From Myxococcota bacterium (GTDB lineage Bacteria > Myxococcota_A > UBA9160 > SMWR01), in assembly GCA_039030075.1 (NCBI GenBank), contig JBCCEW010000005.1:236254-300253 (forward strand): a stretch of 64,000 nucleotides of DNA, read 5' to 3'. Below the pieces are notes generated by a model. It did not search any database and was not told the DNA's origin. It saw only the letters and a list, made by a program, of their open reading frames with translations. A program made the position numbers and the translations under genes. Shown here one piece after another: positions 10,519-19,042 of this stretch (positions within the stretch are counted from its first letter, which is position 1; the number at the start of each line of letters is the position of its first letter).

Positions 10519-11156
10519 AGCCGCTTTCGGATCAGGACTACTACGAGACCCTCGACGTTCCGCGCAGTGCGGAGCCCGAGGAGATCGAGCGCGCCTACAA
10601 GCTCGCGATCTCCACCTACTCGGCCGATTCGCTGGCGGGCTACTCCGTCTTCGAAGAGGGCGACGTGGACGTGCTGCGGGAGCGCATCGAGATCGCGTAC
10701 CAGACGCTGAGCGAACCCGATTCGCGCAGCCGCTACGACCTCGAGATCTCGGATCGCGACGATGCCCTGCCCACCGACACGGCGGGTTCGGACCCGGAAG
10801 TCTTCGCCACCACTGCCGAGAAGCCGGCGCCGCCTGCGCTCGAGCCGCTCGATGCACTGGAGGACCTCGACGAGCAGGACGGGGATTGGACCGGCGCGCG
10901 GCTGCGGCGAACGCGTCTGCGCCAGGGCGTCGAACTCGAGGACATCGCCGACGTCACCAAGGTGAACCCGACGTATCTGCGCTTTCTGGAAGAAGAGCGC
11001 TACGAGGGGTTACCGGCTTCGGTGTATGTCCGCGGTTTCGTCCAGGGATACGCTGGCTGCCTGGGGCTGGACCCGAAGCAGGTCGCTGGCGCCTACATGG
11101 AGCGCTACGAAGAGAGCAAGGGCGGCGTGAAGCGCGGCCTGTTCTCGCGCAAGTAG
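10515..11156 (+). CDS. degenerate J-domain / RodZ-like helix-turn-helix protein
   Basis: A 213-residue soluble protein. Residues 1-80 look like a J domain (DYYETLDVPRSAEPEEIERAY ... IAYQTLSEPDSRSRYDLE), but the HPD tripeptide needed to stimulate DnaK is absent, replaced by a stretch reading TYSADSLAGYS. An acidic linker follows, then an HTH_25/RodZ-type domain (about 125-205: LRRTRLRQGVELEDIADVT, YLRFLEEERYEGLPA, YVRGFVQGYAGCLGLD). No transmembrane segment follows, unlike true RodZ. The ATGA overlap with the ATPase gene indicates an obligate pair. Confidence 0.8.
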   Translation: MKPLSDQDYYETLDVPRSAEPEEIERAYKLAISTYSADSLAGYSVFEEGDVDVLRERIEIAYQTLSEPDSRSRYDLEISDRDDALPTDTAGSDPEVFATTAEKPAPPALEPLDALEDLDEQDGDWTGARLRRTRLRQGVELEDIADVTKVNPTYLRFLEEERYEGLPASVYVRGFVQGYAGCLGLDPKQVAGAYMERYEESKGGVKRGLFSRK

Positions 11157-11159
11157 CGG

Positions 11160-12116
11160 TTGTCGCCGCCGCGCTATCGGGTCGGCGAGGGGGAGGACGG
11201 CGAGCGTCTGGACGCGACCGTCGCGGCCCTCGCCGGGCCGAGCCGCTCCCAGGCGCGTCGTTGGATCGACGAGGGGCGCGTGCTGCTGAACGGCGAGCGC
11301 GCGGCCCCGAGTCGCAAGGTCGCAACGGGCGACGTCATCGACGCCGAGCCGCCGCCGGCCGTTCCGAGCGAGATCGTCCCCGAGGCGATTCCCCTCGCGA
11401 TCCTCTACGAGGACGATGCGATCGTCGTCGTGGACAAGAGCGCCGACATGGTGGTGCACCCAGCTCCTGGCAACGAGACCGGGACCCTCGTGCATGCGCT
11501 CTTGCATCACTGCGGTGACCTGGCGGGGATCGGTGGCGTCGAACGCCCCGGGATCGTCCATCGGCTCGACCGGGGGACTTCGGGCGTGCTGGTCGTGGCG
11601 AAGGACGACGACGCCCATCAGTTTCTCGCGGCCCAGTTCCAAGATCACAGCATCGAGCGCGTCTACCAGGCGCTGGTACGTGGGACGCCAGCGACCGACC
11701 GCGGTCGCATCGATGCCGCGATCGCGCGCCACCCGCGAGACCGCAAGCGCATGACGGTCGTCTCGGATGCGCGCGGTCCGGTGCGGGGTACTGCGCGCGA
11801 GGCGCAAACCGCATGGAGCGTGCTCGAGCGCTTCCCCGTGAGTCGTCGCTCGTGGCTCGAGATTCGTCCCGAGACGGGGCGCACCCATCAGATCCGCGTG
11901 CACCTGGCCTCGGTCGGCCTGCCGATCGCGGGCGACCCGGTCTACGGGCGCCGCGGCCGTGCGCGCGAGGAACCCGGACTCGACCGCCCCGCCTTGCATG
12001 CGCGCGTGCTCGCGATCGATCATCCGCGCACGCGCGAACGCATGCGCTTCGAGGCCCAGCCTCCCCAGGACATCGCCGAGCGCCTGGCCGCACTTCGACG
12101 AAGAGAGACCTCGTGA
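11160..12116 (+). CDS. rluD: RluA/RluD-family pseudouridine synthase
   Basis: Isomerises uridine to pseudouridine, most likely in helix 69 of 23S rRNA. The 318-residue protein has an S4 RNA-binding domain (residues 10-65) followed by the catalytic domain with the GIVHRLDRGTSGVLVVAK motif, in which the Asp of RLD is catalytic. A later block, RPETGRTHQIRVHL, is also characteristic. The start codon appears to be TTG, 3 bases after the preceding stop. pgeF overlaps its stop, a conserved rluD-pgeF (yfiH) pairing. Confidence 0.9.
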   Translation: MSPPRYRVGEGEDGERLDATVAALAGPSRSQARRWIDEGRVLLNGERAAPSRKVATGDVIDAEPPPAVPSEIVPEAIPLAILYEDDAIVVVDKSADMVVHPAPGNETGTLVHALLHHCGDLAGIGGVERPGIVHRLDRGTSGVLVVAKDDDAHQFLAAQFQDHSIERVYQALVRGTPATDRGRIDAAIARHPRDRKRMTVVSDARGPVRGTAREAQTAWSVLERFPVSRRSWLEIRPETGRTHQIRVHLASVGLPIAGDPVYGRRGRAREEPGLDRPALHARVLAIDHPRTRERMRFEAQPPQDIAERLAALRRRETS

Positions 12117-12760
12117 CGCTGACGCATCCCCTGCTCGAGGACGCCGGCATCGCCCACGGCTTCGGGACCCGCACGAGCGAAGCGCCGCGCGACACGGTGC
12201 GACCGCGCCAGGTGCACGGCCGTGCGGTCGTCTCGGCGACGGCGTGCGCGGCGGCCGAAGTCGAAGCCGACGCCGTCTTCGCCAGAGCGGGCGACCCGGC
12301 CGTGGCCGTGGTGACCGCCGACTGTGTTCCGATCCTGGTGTCGGACGCCGAGGGCGGCACGGTGGCGGCGATCCATGCGGGTTGGCGCGGTCTCGCGTCC
12401 GGCGTGATCGAAGCAGGGCTCGCGGCTCTGGGCGCATCCACGACATCGCTGCGCGCCGTCGTGGGTCCGCACATCGGGCCGTGTTGCTACGAAGTCGACG
12501 CGCCCGTTCTCGACGCGCTGCGTCCCCGCGACCCCGACGCCCTGACCGCGGCCTGCCGCGAGAGCCGGCCCGAACACTGGTGGCTCGATCTCGGGGTATT
12601 GGCGAACGCTGCGCTCGGAGCGGCCGGGATCCCGACTGTGGCTCGCGGCCGAGTGCCGGATGCGTGTACGTCGTGTGACACCGAGCGGTTCCACTCCTAT
12701 CGCCGTGATGGACCGCGTTCGGGCCGCCTCGTGCACTGGATCCAGCCCCGCTCCGCTTGA
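12113..12760 (+). CDS. pgeF: PgeF/YfiH-family (laccase-domain) purine nucleoside or peptidoglycan-editing enzyme
   Basis: A 215-residue DUF152/laccase-domain protein. Metal-binding blocks are visible: RQVHG near residue 30, VVTADCVPILV (with the Cys), AIHAGWRGLASGV (with the His) and GPHIGPCCYEVD. Family members have been linked to peptidoglycan editing in E. coli and to purine nucleoside phosphorylase/deaminase activity. The GTG start overlaps the rluD stop (GTGA), so the two are coupled. Confidence 0.88.
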   Translation: MTLTHPLLEDAGIAHGFGTRTSEAPRDTVRPRQVHGRAVVSATACAAAEVEADAVFARAGDPAVAVVTADCVPILVSDAEGGTVAAIHAGWRGLASGVIEAGLAALGASTTSLRAVVGPHIGPCCYEVDAPVLDALRPRDPDALTAACRESRPEHWWLDLGVLANAALGAAGIPTVARGRVPDACTSCDTERFHSYRRDGPRSGRLVHWIQPRSA

Positions 12761-12964
12761 CACCCTCGGGGCGTGGGCATAGCCTGGCTTCCGTCGGCCC
12801 CGACGGCGCTTCTCTGCGCCCCCGACGCCCCATTTCCTTCCTCCCCTTCGATCCCTGCTCCTCCCTCGCGGTCGCGATCGTTTCCGATAGAACGGCCAGC
12901 GACCTCGCGGTGTTCCCCCAACCCGCACCGTCACGACTCCGTCGTGCACGCTCAGGATTCGCCT

Positions 12965-14359
12965 GTGAGCACTGGGCAACCCCAGGACCCGGACACTCCC
13001 GTCGTGCGGCGTCGACGTGCGCGCACCGATCGCAGCGGCACCGACGCGGAATCGAGCGACTCGACGCCGATCGCGGTTGCGTCGAACGGAGCTACCGCGT
13101 CCGACGGTGAACTCCACGTGCGCGCCTTGAAGGCCCAGTCGATGCAGGCCCTCACCGCGTTGGCCGAGACCCTCGACGTCGAGAACGCGGCTGGCCTTCG
13201 CAAGCAGGACCTGATCTTCGCCATCCTGAAGGCCCAGGCCGCGCGTGGGGGGCGGGTCTACGCCGAAGGGGTGCTCGAGACCCTGCCCGATGGCTTCGGC
13301 TTCCTGCGCGCACCCGATCAGAACTACCTGGCGGGGCCCGACGACATCTACGTGTCACCGTCCCAGATTCGGCGCTTCAACCTGCGCACCGGTGACACCG
13401 TCGTCGGTCAGGTGCGGCCACCGAAGGAGGGCGAGCGCTACTTCGCCCTGCTCAAGGTCGATGAGATCAACTTCGAATCGCCGGACGCCGCGAAGCAGAA
13501 GATCCTCTTCGACAATCTCACGCCCCTCTATGCCGAGGAGAAGTTCAGGCTCGAGTCGGAATCGGGCGGCATGACCACCCGAGTCATCGATCTGATCGCG
13601 CCGATCGGCAAAGGCCAGCGCGCTTTGATCACCTCGCCGCCGAAGGCGGGGAAGACGATGGTCCTGAAGGACATCGCCAACGCGATCACCGAGAACCACC
13701 CGGAGGTCTACCTGATCGTGCTGCTCATCGACGAGCGGCCCGAAGAGGTGACCGACATGCAGCGCAACGTGCAGGCCGAGGTGATCTCGTCGACCTTCGA
13801 CGAACCCGCGTCGCGTCACGTCCAGGTGGCCGAGATGGTGATCGAGAAGGCCCGGCGGCTCGTCGAGCATCGGCGCGATGTGGTGATTCTGCTCGATTCG
13901 ATCACGCGGCTCGCGCGCGCCCACAACACGGTCGTACCCCACTCGGGGAAGATCCTCTCGGGTGGCGTCGATTCGAACGCGCTGCACAAGCCGAAGCGAT
14001 TCTTCGGGGCTGCGCGGAACCTCGAGGAAGGCGGCAGTCTCACGATCATCGGCACGGCGTTGATCGAGACGGGCTCACGCATGGACGAGGTGATCTTCGA
14101 GGAGTTCAAGGGCACCGGGAACGCGGAGATCGTGCTCGATCGGAAGTTGGCCGATCGGCGGGCCTATCCGGCGATCGAGATCAACCGCTCGGCGACGCGT
14201 CGGGAAGAGCTGCTGCTCGACGAGGGGACGCTGGGCCGAATGTACATTCTGCGAAAAGTGCTGGCGCCGTTGAATGCGGTGGATTCGATGGAGTTCTTGC
14301 TCGAAAAGATCCAAGGGACGAAGTCGAACGCCGAGTTCCTGGAGTCGATGCACTCGTAG
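12965..14359 (+). CDS. rho: transcription termination factor Rho
   Basis: Hexameric RNA helicase/ATPase ending transcription. Visible domains are the N-terminal helical domain ([18 protein letters not shown]), the OB fold ([17 protein letters not shown]), Walker [28 protein letters not shown], the Q-loop segment and the R-loop around [10 protein letters not shown]. The frame stays open upstream, but I choose the GTG giving STGQPQDPD, with AGGA about 7 bases upstream; a GTG at 12944 is also possible. At ~464 residues it is longer than E. coli Rho through a charged N-terminal insert. Confidence 0.95.
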   Translation: MSTGQPQDPDTPVVRRRRARTDRSGTDAESSDSTPIAVASNGATASDGELHVRALKAQSMQALTALAETLDVENAAGLRKQDLIFAILKAQAARGGRVYAEGVLETLPDGFGFLRAPDQNYLAGPDDIYVSPSQIRRFNLRTGDTVVGQVRPPKEGERYFALLKVDEINFESPDAAKQKILFDNLTPLYAEEKFRLESESGGMTTRVIDLIAPIGKGQRALITSPPKAGKTMVLKDIANAITENHPEVYLIVLLIDERPEEVTDMQRNVQAEVISSTFDEPASRHVQVAEMVIEKARRLVEHRRDVVILLDSITRLARAHNTVVPHSGKILSGGVDSNALHKPKRFFGAARNLEEGGSLTIIGTALIETGSRMDEVIFEEFKGTGNAEIVLDRKLADRRAYPAIEINRSATRREELLLDEGTLGRMYILRKVLAPLNAVDSMEFLLEKIQGTKSNAEFLESMHS

Positions 14360-14600
14360 CGTTGCGGGTGACGCGGGGCACCAGGGACGGGTCGCGGGGA
14401 GTTCCTCCGCGAGATGGCTCGCCGCGCGCTCGGTGGTGTTCGGCGAGCTCGATGACCCGACGCTCCGGTACCTCTCCCCCCTACCGTTCCTCGGGCTGCG
14501 CTGAGTCTCGCTTCGGAACTTCCCGCGCCCCGTGCCTCGCGACCGAACTCGGGGACGAGGGTCGACGCCAGGAACGCGGCGTGGTGGGGGGAGGGGGGGC

Positions 14601-14653
14601 GCCGGCATCGCTTCGCTCTGCCGGCGGCTCCGCAGGTGTCGCTTCGCGACACC
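14601..14653. repeat. two hairpins in the rho-LLM oxidoreductase intergenic region
   Basis: The 345-base gap 14360-14704 contains no credible gene. It holds GCCGGCA-N11-TGCCGGC (14601-14625) and the perfect GGTGTCGC-TTC-GCGACACC (14635-14653), the latter about 50 bases before the next start codon. No U-tract follows either. A segment at 14404-14508 resembles part of the gap after rpoD (see findings). Confidence 0.5.
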
Positions 14654-14704
14654 CGCGGCGCGTGGTAGCGTGAGCGCGAGGCGGGCTGTGCCGCGGAGTC
14701 GTTC

Positions 14705-15673
14705 ATGAAGCCTTTTCGCTTCGGGGTTCAGTCGTTTCACGCGGAGTCGGCGGCGGAGTGGCGCGAGGGTGCGCGGAAGGCCGAGGAGCAGGGCTACTCG
14801 GCGCTGCATCTGGCCGACCACATCCTGGGGCCGGGCCCCGCGCTGGAAGCGACGAACCACCCGTTGCAGACGCTCGCGGCCGTGCCGGCGATGGCGGTGG
14901 CCGCCGAGGCGACTACCACGCTGCGCGTCGGGTGCCGCGTGTTCTGCATCGACTATCGGCCCGCGGCGGTGCTCGCGAAGGAGATCGCGACCCTCGACTT
15001 GCTGTCGGAAGGTCGGCTCGAGGTCGGGCTCGGTGCGGGATGGCTGCGCGGGGAGTACGAAGCCGTTGGCATCGACTTCGACCCGATTGGCGTTCGCATC
15101 GACCGGCTCGCGGAGACGGTCGGCTTCCTGAAGCAACACCTCTCGAAGGGGCAGCTCGCCGTCTCGGGCACCCACGTGAACGTGCACGGGTACGAGGGGG
15201 CCCCTCAGCCGGTACAGCAGCCGCGTCCGCCGATCATGATCGGAGGCGGCAGCCGGCGGGTGCTCTCGCTGGCGGCTCGCGAGGCCGACGTCGTGAGCCT
15301 CAACTTCAACAACCGCGCGGGCGTCCTCGGGGCCGACGGTGTGAAGAGCGGCACCGCCGACGCGACCGCCGAGAAGATCGGCTGGATCCGCGACGCGGCG
15401 GGCGAACGCTTCGGTTCCCTCGAGCTCGAGATCGGCTGCTACTTCGCCTTCGTCGGTCCGGGGTCGGCGAAGATCGCCGAGGGCATGGGGAAGGGGATCG
15501 GCCTCTCGGCCGAAGCCATGCGCGAGCATCCCCACGGTCTCTTCGGGGACGTCGCCGAGGTGTGCGACGAACTCGAACGGCGGCGCCAGCGCTACGGCAT
15601 TTCCTACATCACCGTCGGTGCCGAGGCGCAGGACGCGTTCGCGCCGGTCGTCGCGCGGCTCAGCGGTCAGTAG
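14705..15673 (+). CDS. LLM-class F420-dependent oxidoreductase (TIGR03621-like)
   Basis: A 322-residue luciferase-like TIM-barrel protein beginning FRFGVQSFHAESAAEW, with the conserved blocks ALHLADHILGPGPALE, LRVGCRVFCIDYRPAAVLAKE, LDLLSEGRLEVGLGAGW and PPIMIGGGSRRVLSLAARE. These match the F420-dependent group common in actinobacteria and some myxobacteria rather than FMN luciferases. The substrate is unknown. A small monooxygenase gene follows 2 bases after its stop, so the two probably work on the same compound. Confidence 0.85.
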   Translation: MKPFRFGVQSFHAESAAEWREGARKAEEQGYSALHLADHILGPGPALEATNHPLQTLAAVPAMAVAAEATTTLRVGCRVFCIDYRPAAVLAKEIATLDLLSEGRLEVGLGAGWLRGEYEAVGIDFDPIGVRIDRLAETVGFLKQHLSKGQLAVSGTHVNVHGYEGAPQPVQQPRPPIMIGGGSRRVLSLAAREADVVSLNFNNRAGVLGADGVKSGTADATAEKIGWIRDAAGERFGSLELEIGCYFAFVGPGSAKIAEGMGKGIGLSAEAMREHPHGLFGDVAEVCDELERRRQRYGISYITVGAEAQDAFAPVVARLSGQ

Positions 15674-15675
15674 CG

Positions 15676-16023
15676 GTGGCAAAGGTCCTGATCGCGGGCA
15701 CCGTCGAGATCGCTCCCGAGAAGCGCGATGTCGCGTTGCGTGAGGCGCAGCCGCTGATCGAAGAAGCGCTCGGCGAGCCGGGATGCCTGGCCTACGTCTG
15801 GACCGCCGACCCCTTCGAGCCGGGTCGGATCCACGTCTTCGAGGAGTGGGAGGACGAGGCGACTCTCAGCACGCACCTCACGGCCCCCTCGTACGTGAAG
15901 ATGCTCGCGCACCTGGGCGCGGCGGGGATTCGCTCGGCGGTGACGCGCAAGTTCCGCGTCGATCGCGAGGCGCCCGTCTACGACGAGAACGGTACGCCGC
16001 GCGGCGACTTCGCGACGGGCTAG
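15676..16023 (+). CDS. antibiotic biosynthesis monooxygenase (ABM/quinol monooxygenase-like) protein
   Basis: A 115-residue dimeric alpha/beta-barrel family protein. ABM-type features are VLIAGTVEIAPEKRD at the N-terminus, EEALGEPGCLAYVWTADPFEP in the middle and RIHVFEEWEDEATLSTHL, the region facing the ligand pocket. Such proteins oxidise quinols or aromatic polyketides without cofactors, or act in heme/aldehyde metabolism. The GTG start lies 2 bases after the LLM oxidoreductase stop. The natural substrate cannot be inferred. Confidence 0.8.
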   Translation: MAKVLIAGTVEIAPEKRDVALREAQPLIEEALGEPGCLAYVWTADPFEPGRIHVFEEWEDEATLSTHLTAPSYVKMLAHLGAAGIRSAVTRKFRVDREAPVYDENGTPRGDFATG

Positions 16024-16035
16024 GCGTCCGCGCTC

Positions 16036-16437
16036 TCAGAAATCGCTGAGGACGTGGTGGCGACGCGTCTGGAAGCGCCACTCGCCGTCGCGCTTCGTGT
16101 AGGTGTCGTCGTAGGTGGCCTGCACGACGCGCCGGTCGCCGTTCTTCGGCTTCAGGGTTTCGGCCACGAGGACACGACCCGTCGCACGGTCTCCGGAGAT
16201 GTCGACGGCCACCGGTTGCGCCTGGAAGAACACGAACTCGAGCGAACCCAGCACGGCCTTCCAGAAATCATGGATCGCCTCGGCGCCCCGCAGATGGTTT
16301 CCCATCAGCTCCCATTCCCCGTCCTCGGCCCAGAGGGTTTCCCAGACGGCGAGGTCGAAACGGCTCACCGCATCGCTGTAGCGATCGACGAGTTCCCGGA
16401 TCGCCAGGCGATCCTCGAGAGGTCCGTGGAAGCTCAT
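16036..16437 (-). CDS. SnoaL-like (NTF2-fold) nuclear transport factor 2 domain protein
   Basis: A 133-residue NTF2-fold protein: RLAIRELVDRYSDAVSRFD, then a WETLWAEDGEWEL strand pair, AIHDFWKAVLGSLEFVFFQ, and a C-terminal DTYTKRDGEWRFQTRRHH. These match the SnoaL_4 family of small isomerase/hydratase-like proteins. I begin at the ATG giving MSFHGPLEDR because GGGAGAGGA stands about 10 bases upstream; an in-frame ATG nine codons earlier lacks such a site. It is convergent with the preceding monooxygenase gene. Confidence 0.75.
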   Translation of the reverse strand: MSFHGPLEDRLAIRELVDRYSDAVSRFDLAVWETLWAEDGEWELMGNHLRGAEAIHDFWKAVLGSLEFVFFQAQPVAVDISGDRATGRVLVAETLKPKNGDRRVVQATYDDTYTKRDGEWRFQTRRHHVLSDF

Positions 16438-16553
16438 GGGTGCGGAATCCTCTCCCTGCGCCATGGGCGAGAGCCGGACCGACGCGACCTGCGACAACCT
16501 AGCGGACGAGGGACCCAGGCAGCGCGAGATCTCGGACCGGTGGCTCGTTTCGC

Positions 16554-16733
16554 TCACGACCGCGCACGCTTGCGCTTCGCCTTCTCCCGTCGACGGCCCT
16601 CGTAGCCGATCGCGACGCGAACCTCGCGGGTTTCCGACGGATTCGAGAAGAGCTCGAGACGAAAGGACACTCCGCGGAGGATGAGGAGCAAGGGGCTCCC
16701 CCATTTGAAGATCTCGATCGCTTCCGGCTCCAA
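16554..16733 (-). CDS. small hypothetical basic protein (59 residues)
   Basis: A short minus-strand frame beginning with TTG six bases after a perfect GGAGG. It reads LEPEAIEIFKWGSPLLLILR, then GVSFRLELFSNPSETREVRV, and ends in a Lys/Arg-rich tail (EGRRREKAKRKRARS). The hydrophobic-then-basic composition looks protein-like rather than random. I recognise no family. It may be a real small protein or the remnant of a longer gene; 16,734-16,988 beyond it holds nothing else I can support. Confidence 0.3.
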   Translation of the reverse strand: MEPEAIEIFKWGSPLLLILRGVSFRLELFSNPSETREVRVAIGYEGRRREKAKRKRARS

Positions 16734-16988
16734 TGCGGCCCTCCAGTTCCGTCCAACGCGGAAATCGCGTGAACACGATCCTGGCTTCGGCCCAGTTGCC
16801 GGTGGGCTGCGTGACCCGCATCACGTCAGGGGGAATCGGAGCGCAAAGTAATGGCGTTATCGGTCGCCGAGAACGGGACTTGAGCCAGCTCGCCACGGCT
16901 CCCCGAAGCCCCCTCGCCGAACCGCTCGTTCGCATCCGCCCCGGCGATTCCGTAACTTCCCTCGCCGTCTCCTGTTTTCGGAATTCTC

Positions 16989-18065
16989 ATGTCCGACCTG
17001 CTCGACAAGATCCAGGTCTTCGCGGATCGCGCTGCGGCCCTCGAGACCGAGCTCGGCGATCCCGAGATCGCTGCGAACCCGACCGAATACGGCACTCGGG
17101 CGAAGGAGCTCGCGCGCCTGCGTCCCGCGGCCGAAGCCGCCGCGACCTACCGCAAGCTGCTCGACGACCTCGAAGGCGCCCGCGCCATGCTCGAGGAAGA
17201 CGACGAGGAGATGCGCGAGCTGGCGAAAGCGGAGATCGAGTCGCTGGAAGAGCGCCAGGAGCCCCTCGAGCAGGAGATCCGGCTGCTGCTCCTGCCCCGC
17301 GATCCCAACGACGAGAAGAACGCCATCCTCGAGATCCGCGCCGGCACCGGCGGTCAGGAGGCGGCGCTCTTCGGGATGGATCTCTTCCGCATGTACTCGC
17401 GCTACGCCGAGCGCCAGGGCTGGAAGGTGGAGCCGCTCTCGATGTCCGAGTCCGACGGGGGCGGCCTGAAGGAAGTGATCGCGTCGGTCAGCGGTGATCA
17501 GGTCTTCCACCGCATGAAGTACGAGCGCGGCGTCCACCGGGTGCAGCGCGTCCCCGCTACCGAGAGCCAGGGACGCATCCACACCTCGACGGTGACGGTG
17601 GCGGTGCTGCCCGAGGCCGAGGACGTCGACATCGCCCTCGACCCGAGCGACCTGCGCATCGACGTGTATCGCTCGTCGGGGCCCGGTGGCCAGAGCGTCA
17701 ACACGACGGACTCGGCGGTGCGCATCACCCACGTGCCGACGGGTGTCGTCGTCCAGTGTCAGGACGAGAAGAGCCAGCACAAGAACAAGGCGAAGGCGAT
17801 GAAGGTGCTGCGCTCGCGGATCCTCGAAGCCGAGCAGGAGCGCGCCGCCGGCGAACGGGCCAGCGAGCGCCGCGCCCAGGTGGGGACCGGCGAGCGCAGC
17901 GAGAAGATCCGCACCTACAACTTCCCCCAGACCCGCATCACGGATCACCGCGCGAGCGTGACCCTCCACAAGCTCGACGCCGCACTCGAAGGCGACCTCG
18001 ACGAGTTGCTCGACGCGGTCCACAGCTTCATGAACGCCAAGAACATGGAGCCCGATCCGGCGTGA
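16989..18065 (+). CDS. prfA: peptide chain release factor 1
   Basis: Terminates translation at UAA/UAG. The 358-residue protein has the RF1-type PxT recognition motif (PAT at residues 189-191, within [11 protein letters not shown]) and the catalytic GGQ at 233-235 ([17 protein letters not shown]). Its length matches RF1 rather than RF2. It begins a tightly packed prfA-prmC-murA-hisD-hisB run on the plus strand; prmC, which methylates this GGQ glutamine, overlaps its stop. Confidence 0.97.
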   Translation: MSDLLDKIQVFADRAAALETELGDPEIAANPTEYGTRAKELARLRPAAEAAATYRKLLDDLEGARAMLEEDDEEMRELAKAEIESLEERQEPLEQEIRLLLLPRDPNDEKNAILEIRAGTGGQEAALFGMDLFRMYSRYAERQGWKVEPLSMSESDGGGLKEVIASVSGDQVFHRMKYERGVHRVQRVPATESQGRIHTSTVTVAVLPEAEDVDIALDPSDLRIDVYRSSGPGGQSVNTTDSAVRITHVPTGVVVQCQDEKSQHKNKAKAMKVLRSRILEAEQERAAGERASERRAQVGTGERSEKIRTYNFPQTRITDHRASVTLHKLDAALEGDLDELLDAVHSFMNAKNMEPDPA

Positions 18066-19042
18066 CCTCCCCCGCTCCCCCGGCAGCGGGCGACGCGGCC
18101 CCCGCGCGGCGCGAGCGGAACGACTCCGGCGATCGGGTCTGGACCGTGCTCGACCTGCTGCGCTGGACGACGGACCATTTTGCCGAGCGCGGCATCGAGT
18201 CGGCCCGGCTCGACGCCGAGTGTCTGCTCGCCCACGCCCTGGGCGTCCAGCGGCTCCAGCTCTACCTCGACTTCGAGAAGCCGGTGCTGCCGGCCGAGCG
18301 GGAGCCCTTCCGGGAGCTCGTCCGGAAGCGGGGCCAAGAGCGGATTCCGGTGGCCCAGCTCACGGGCGCCCGCGAGTTCTGGTCGCTATCTCTGGGGGTT
18401 AATTCCCACGTCCTGATTCCGCGGCCCGAAACCGAGACCCTCGTCTCGGCGGCCCTGGATCTGCTGGGGGATCGCCAAGCCCCCGTCCGGATTCTCGATT
18501 TGGGGACCGGGTCGGGAGCGGTGGCCCTGGCCCTCGCGTCGGAATGCCCACAGGCGGTGATCGTCGCCACGGATATCTCGCAGGAAGCGCTCAAACTCGC
18601 GCAACACAATGCCGAAACACTCGATATGCAAGCGCGAATCGAATTCGTTCGCGGCGATTGGGAGGCGGCCCTCCGCGGCCCCTTCGATTGCGTCGTCTCG
18701 AACCCGCCGTATCTCGCCGAGGGCGAGCGGACGGGGCTCGCGCCCGAGCTGTCCCACGAACCCGACGGAGCGCTCTTCGCCGGTGAGGATGGGCTGCGCG
18801 ATCTCGAGCGTCTCGGCCGGAAGCTGCCGGAACTGCTCGCCGAGGACGGAGGCGTGGCCCTCGAACTCGCGCCGGGCCAGGAGCAGGCCGTGATGGGGTG
18901 GGTCGCCGAAGCCGGCCTCACGCCGGGTCTCGAGCGGGACCTCGCGGGCCGACCGCGGGTCGTCACCGGCCGTCGCGGCCCGGAGGTGGGTCGCGCGAAC
19001 GCAGGAATCCCGGCACCTTCCGACACCAGGGGGGGATGCTGA
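18062..19042 (+). CDS. prmC: peptide chain release factor N5-glutamine methyltransferase
   Basis: SAM-dependent methylation of the release-factor GGQ glutamine. The 326-residue protein (GTG start in a GTGA overlap with prfA) has the N-terminal helical domain ([21 protein letters not shown]), ending near [12 protein letters not shown]. The methyltransferase core shows [16 protein letters not shown] (motif I) and the catalytic [12 protein letters not shown] (NPPY). The C-terminal tail is about 30 residues longer than usual. murA overlaps its stop by one base. Confidence 0.95.
   Translation: MTSPAPPAAGDAAPARRERNDSGDRVWTVLDLLRWTTDHFAERGIESARLDAECLLAHALGVQRLQLYLDFEKPVLPAEREPFRELVRKRGQERIPVAQLTGAREFWSLSLGVNSHVLIPRPETETLVSAALDLLGDRQAPVRILDLGTGSGAVALALASECPQAVIVATDISQEALKLAQHNAETLDMQARIEFVRGDWEAALRGPFDCVVSNPPYLAEGERTGLAPELSHEPDGALFAGEDGLRDLERLGRKLPELLAEDGGVALELAPGQEQAVMGWVAEAGLTPGLERDLAGRPRVVTGRRGPEVGRANAGIPAPSDTRGGC

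Noticed and set aside
9346..10857. 503-codon minus-strand frame
   Set aside because: Antisense of the HNH and ParA-like genes; Arg-rich, no domain.
16036..16935. 299-codon minus-strand frame as a long SnoaL protein
   Set aside because: Only the last 133 codons match the NTF2 fold; the upstream part has no ribosome-binding site at its ATG and reads as non-coding, while the internal ATG has a good one.
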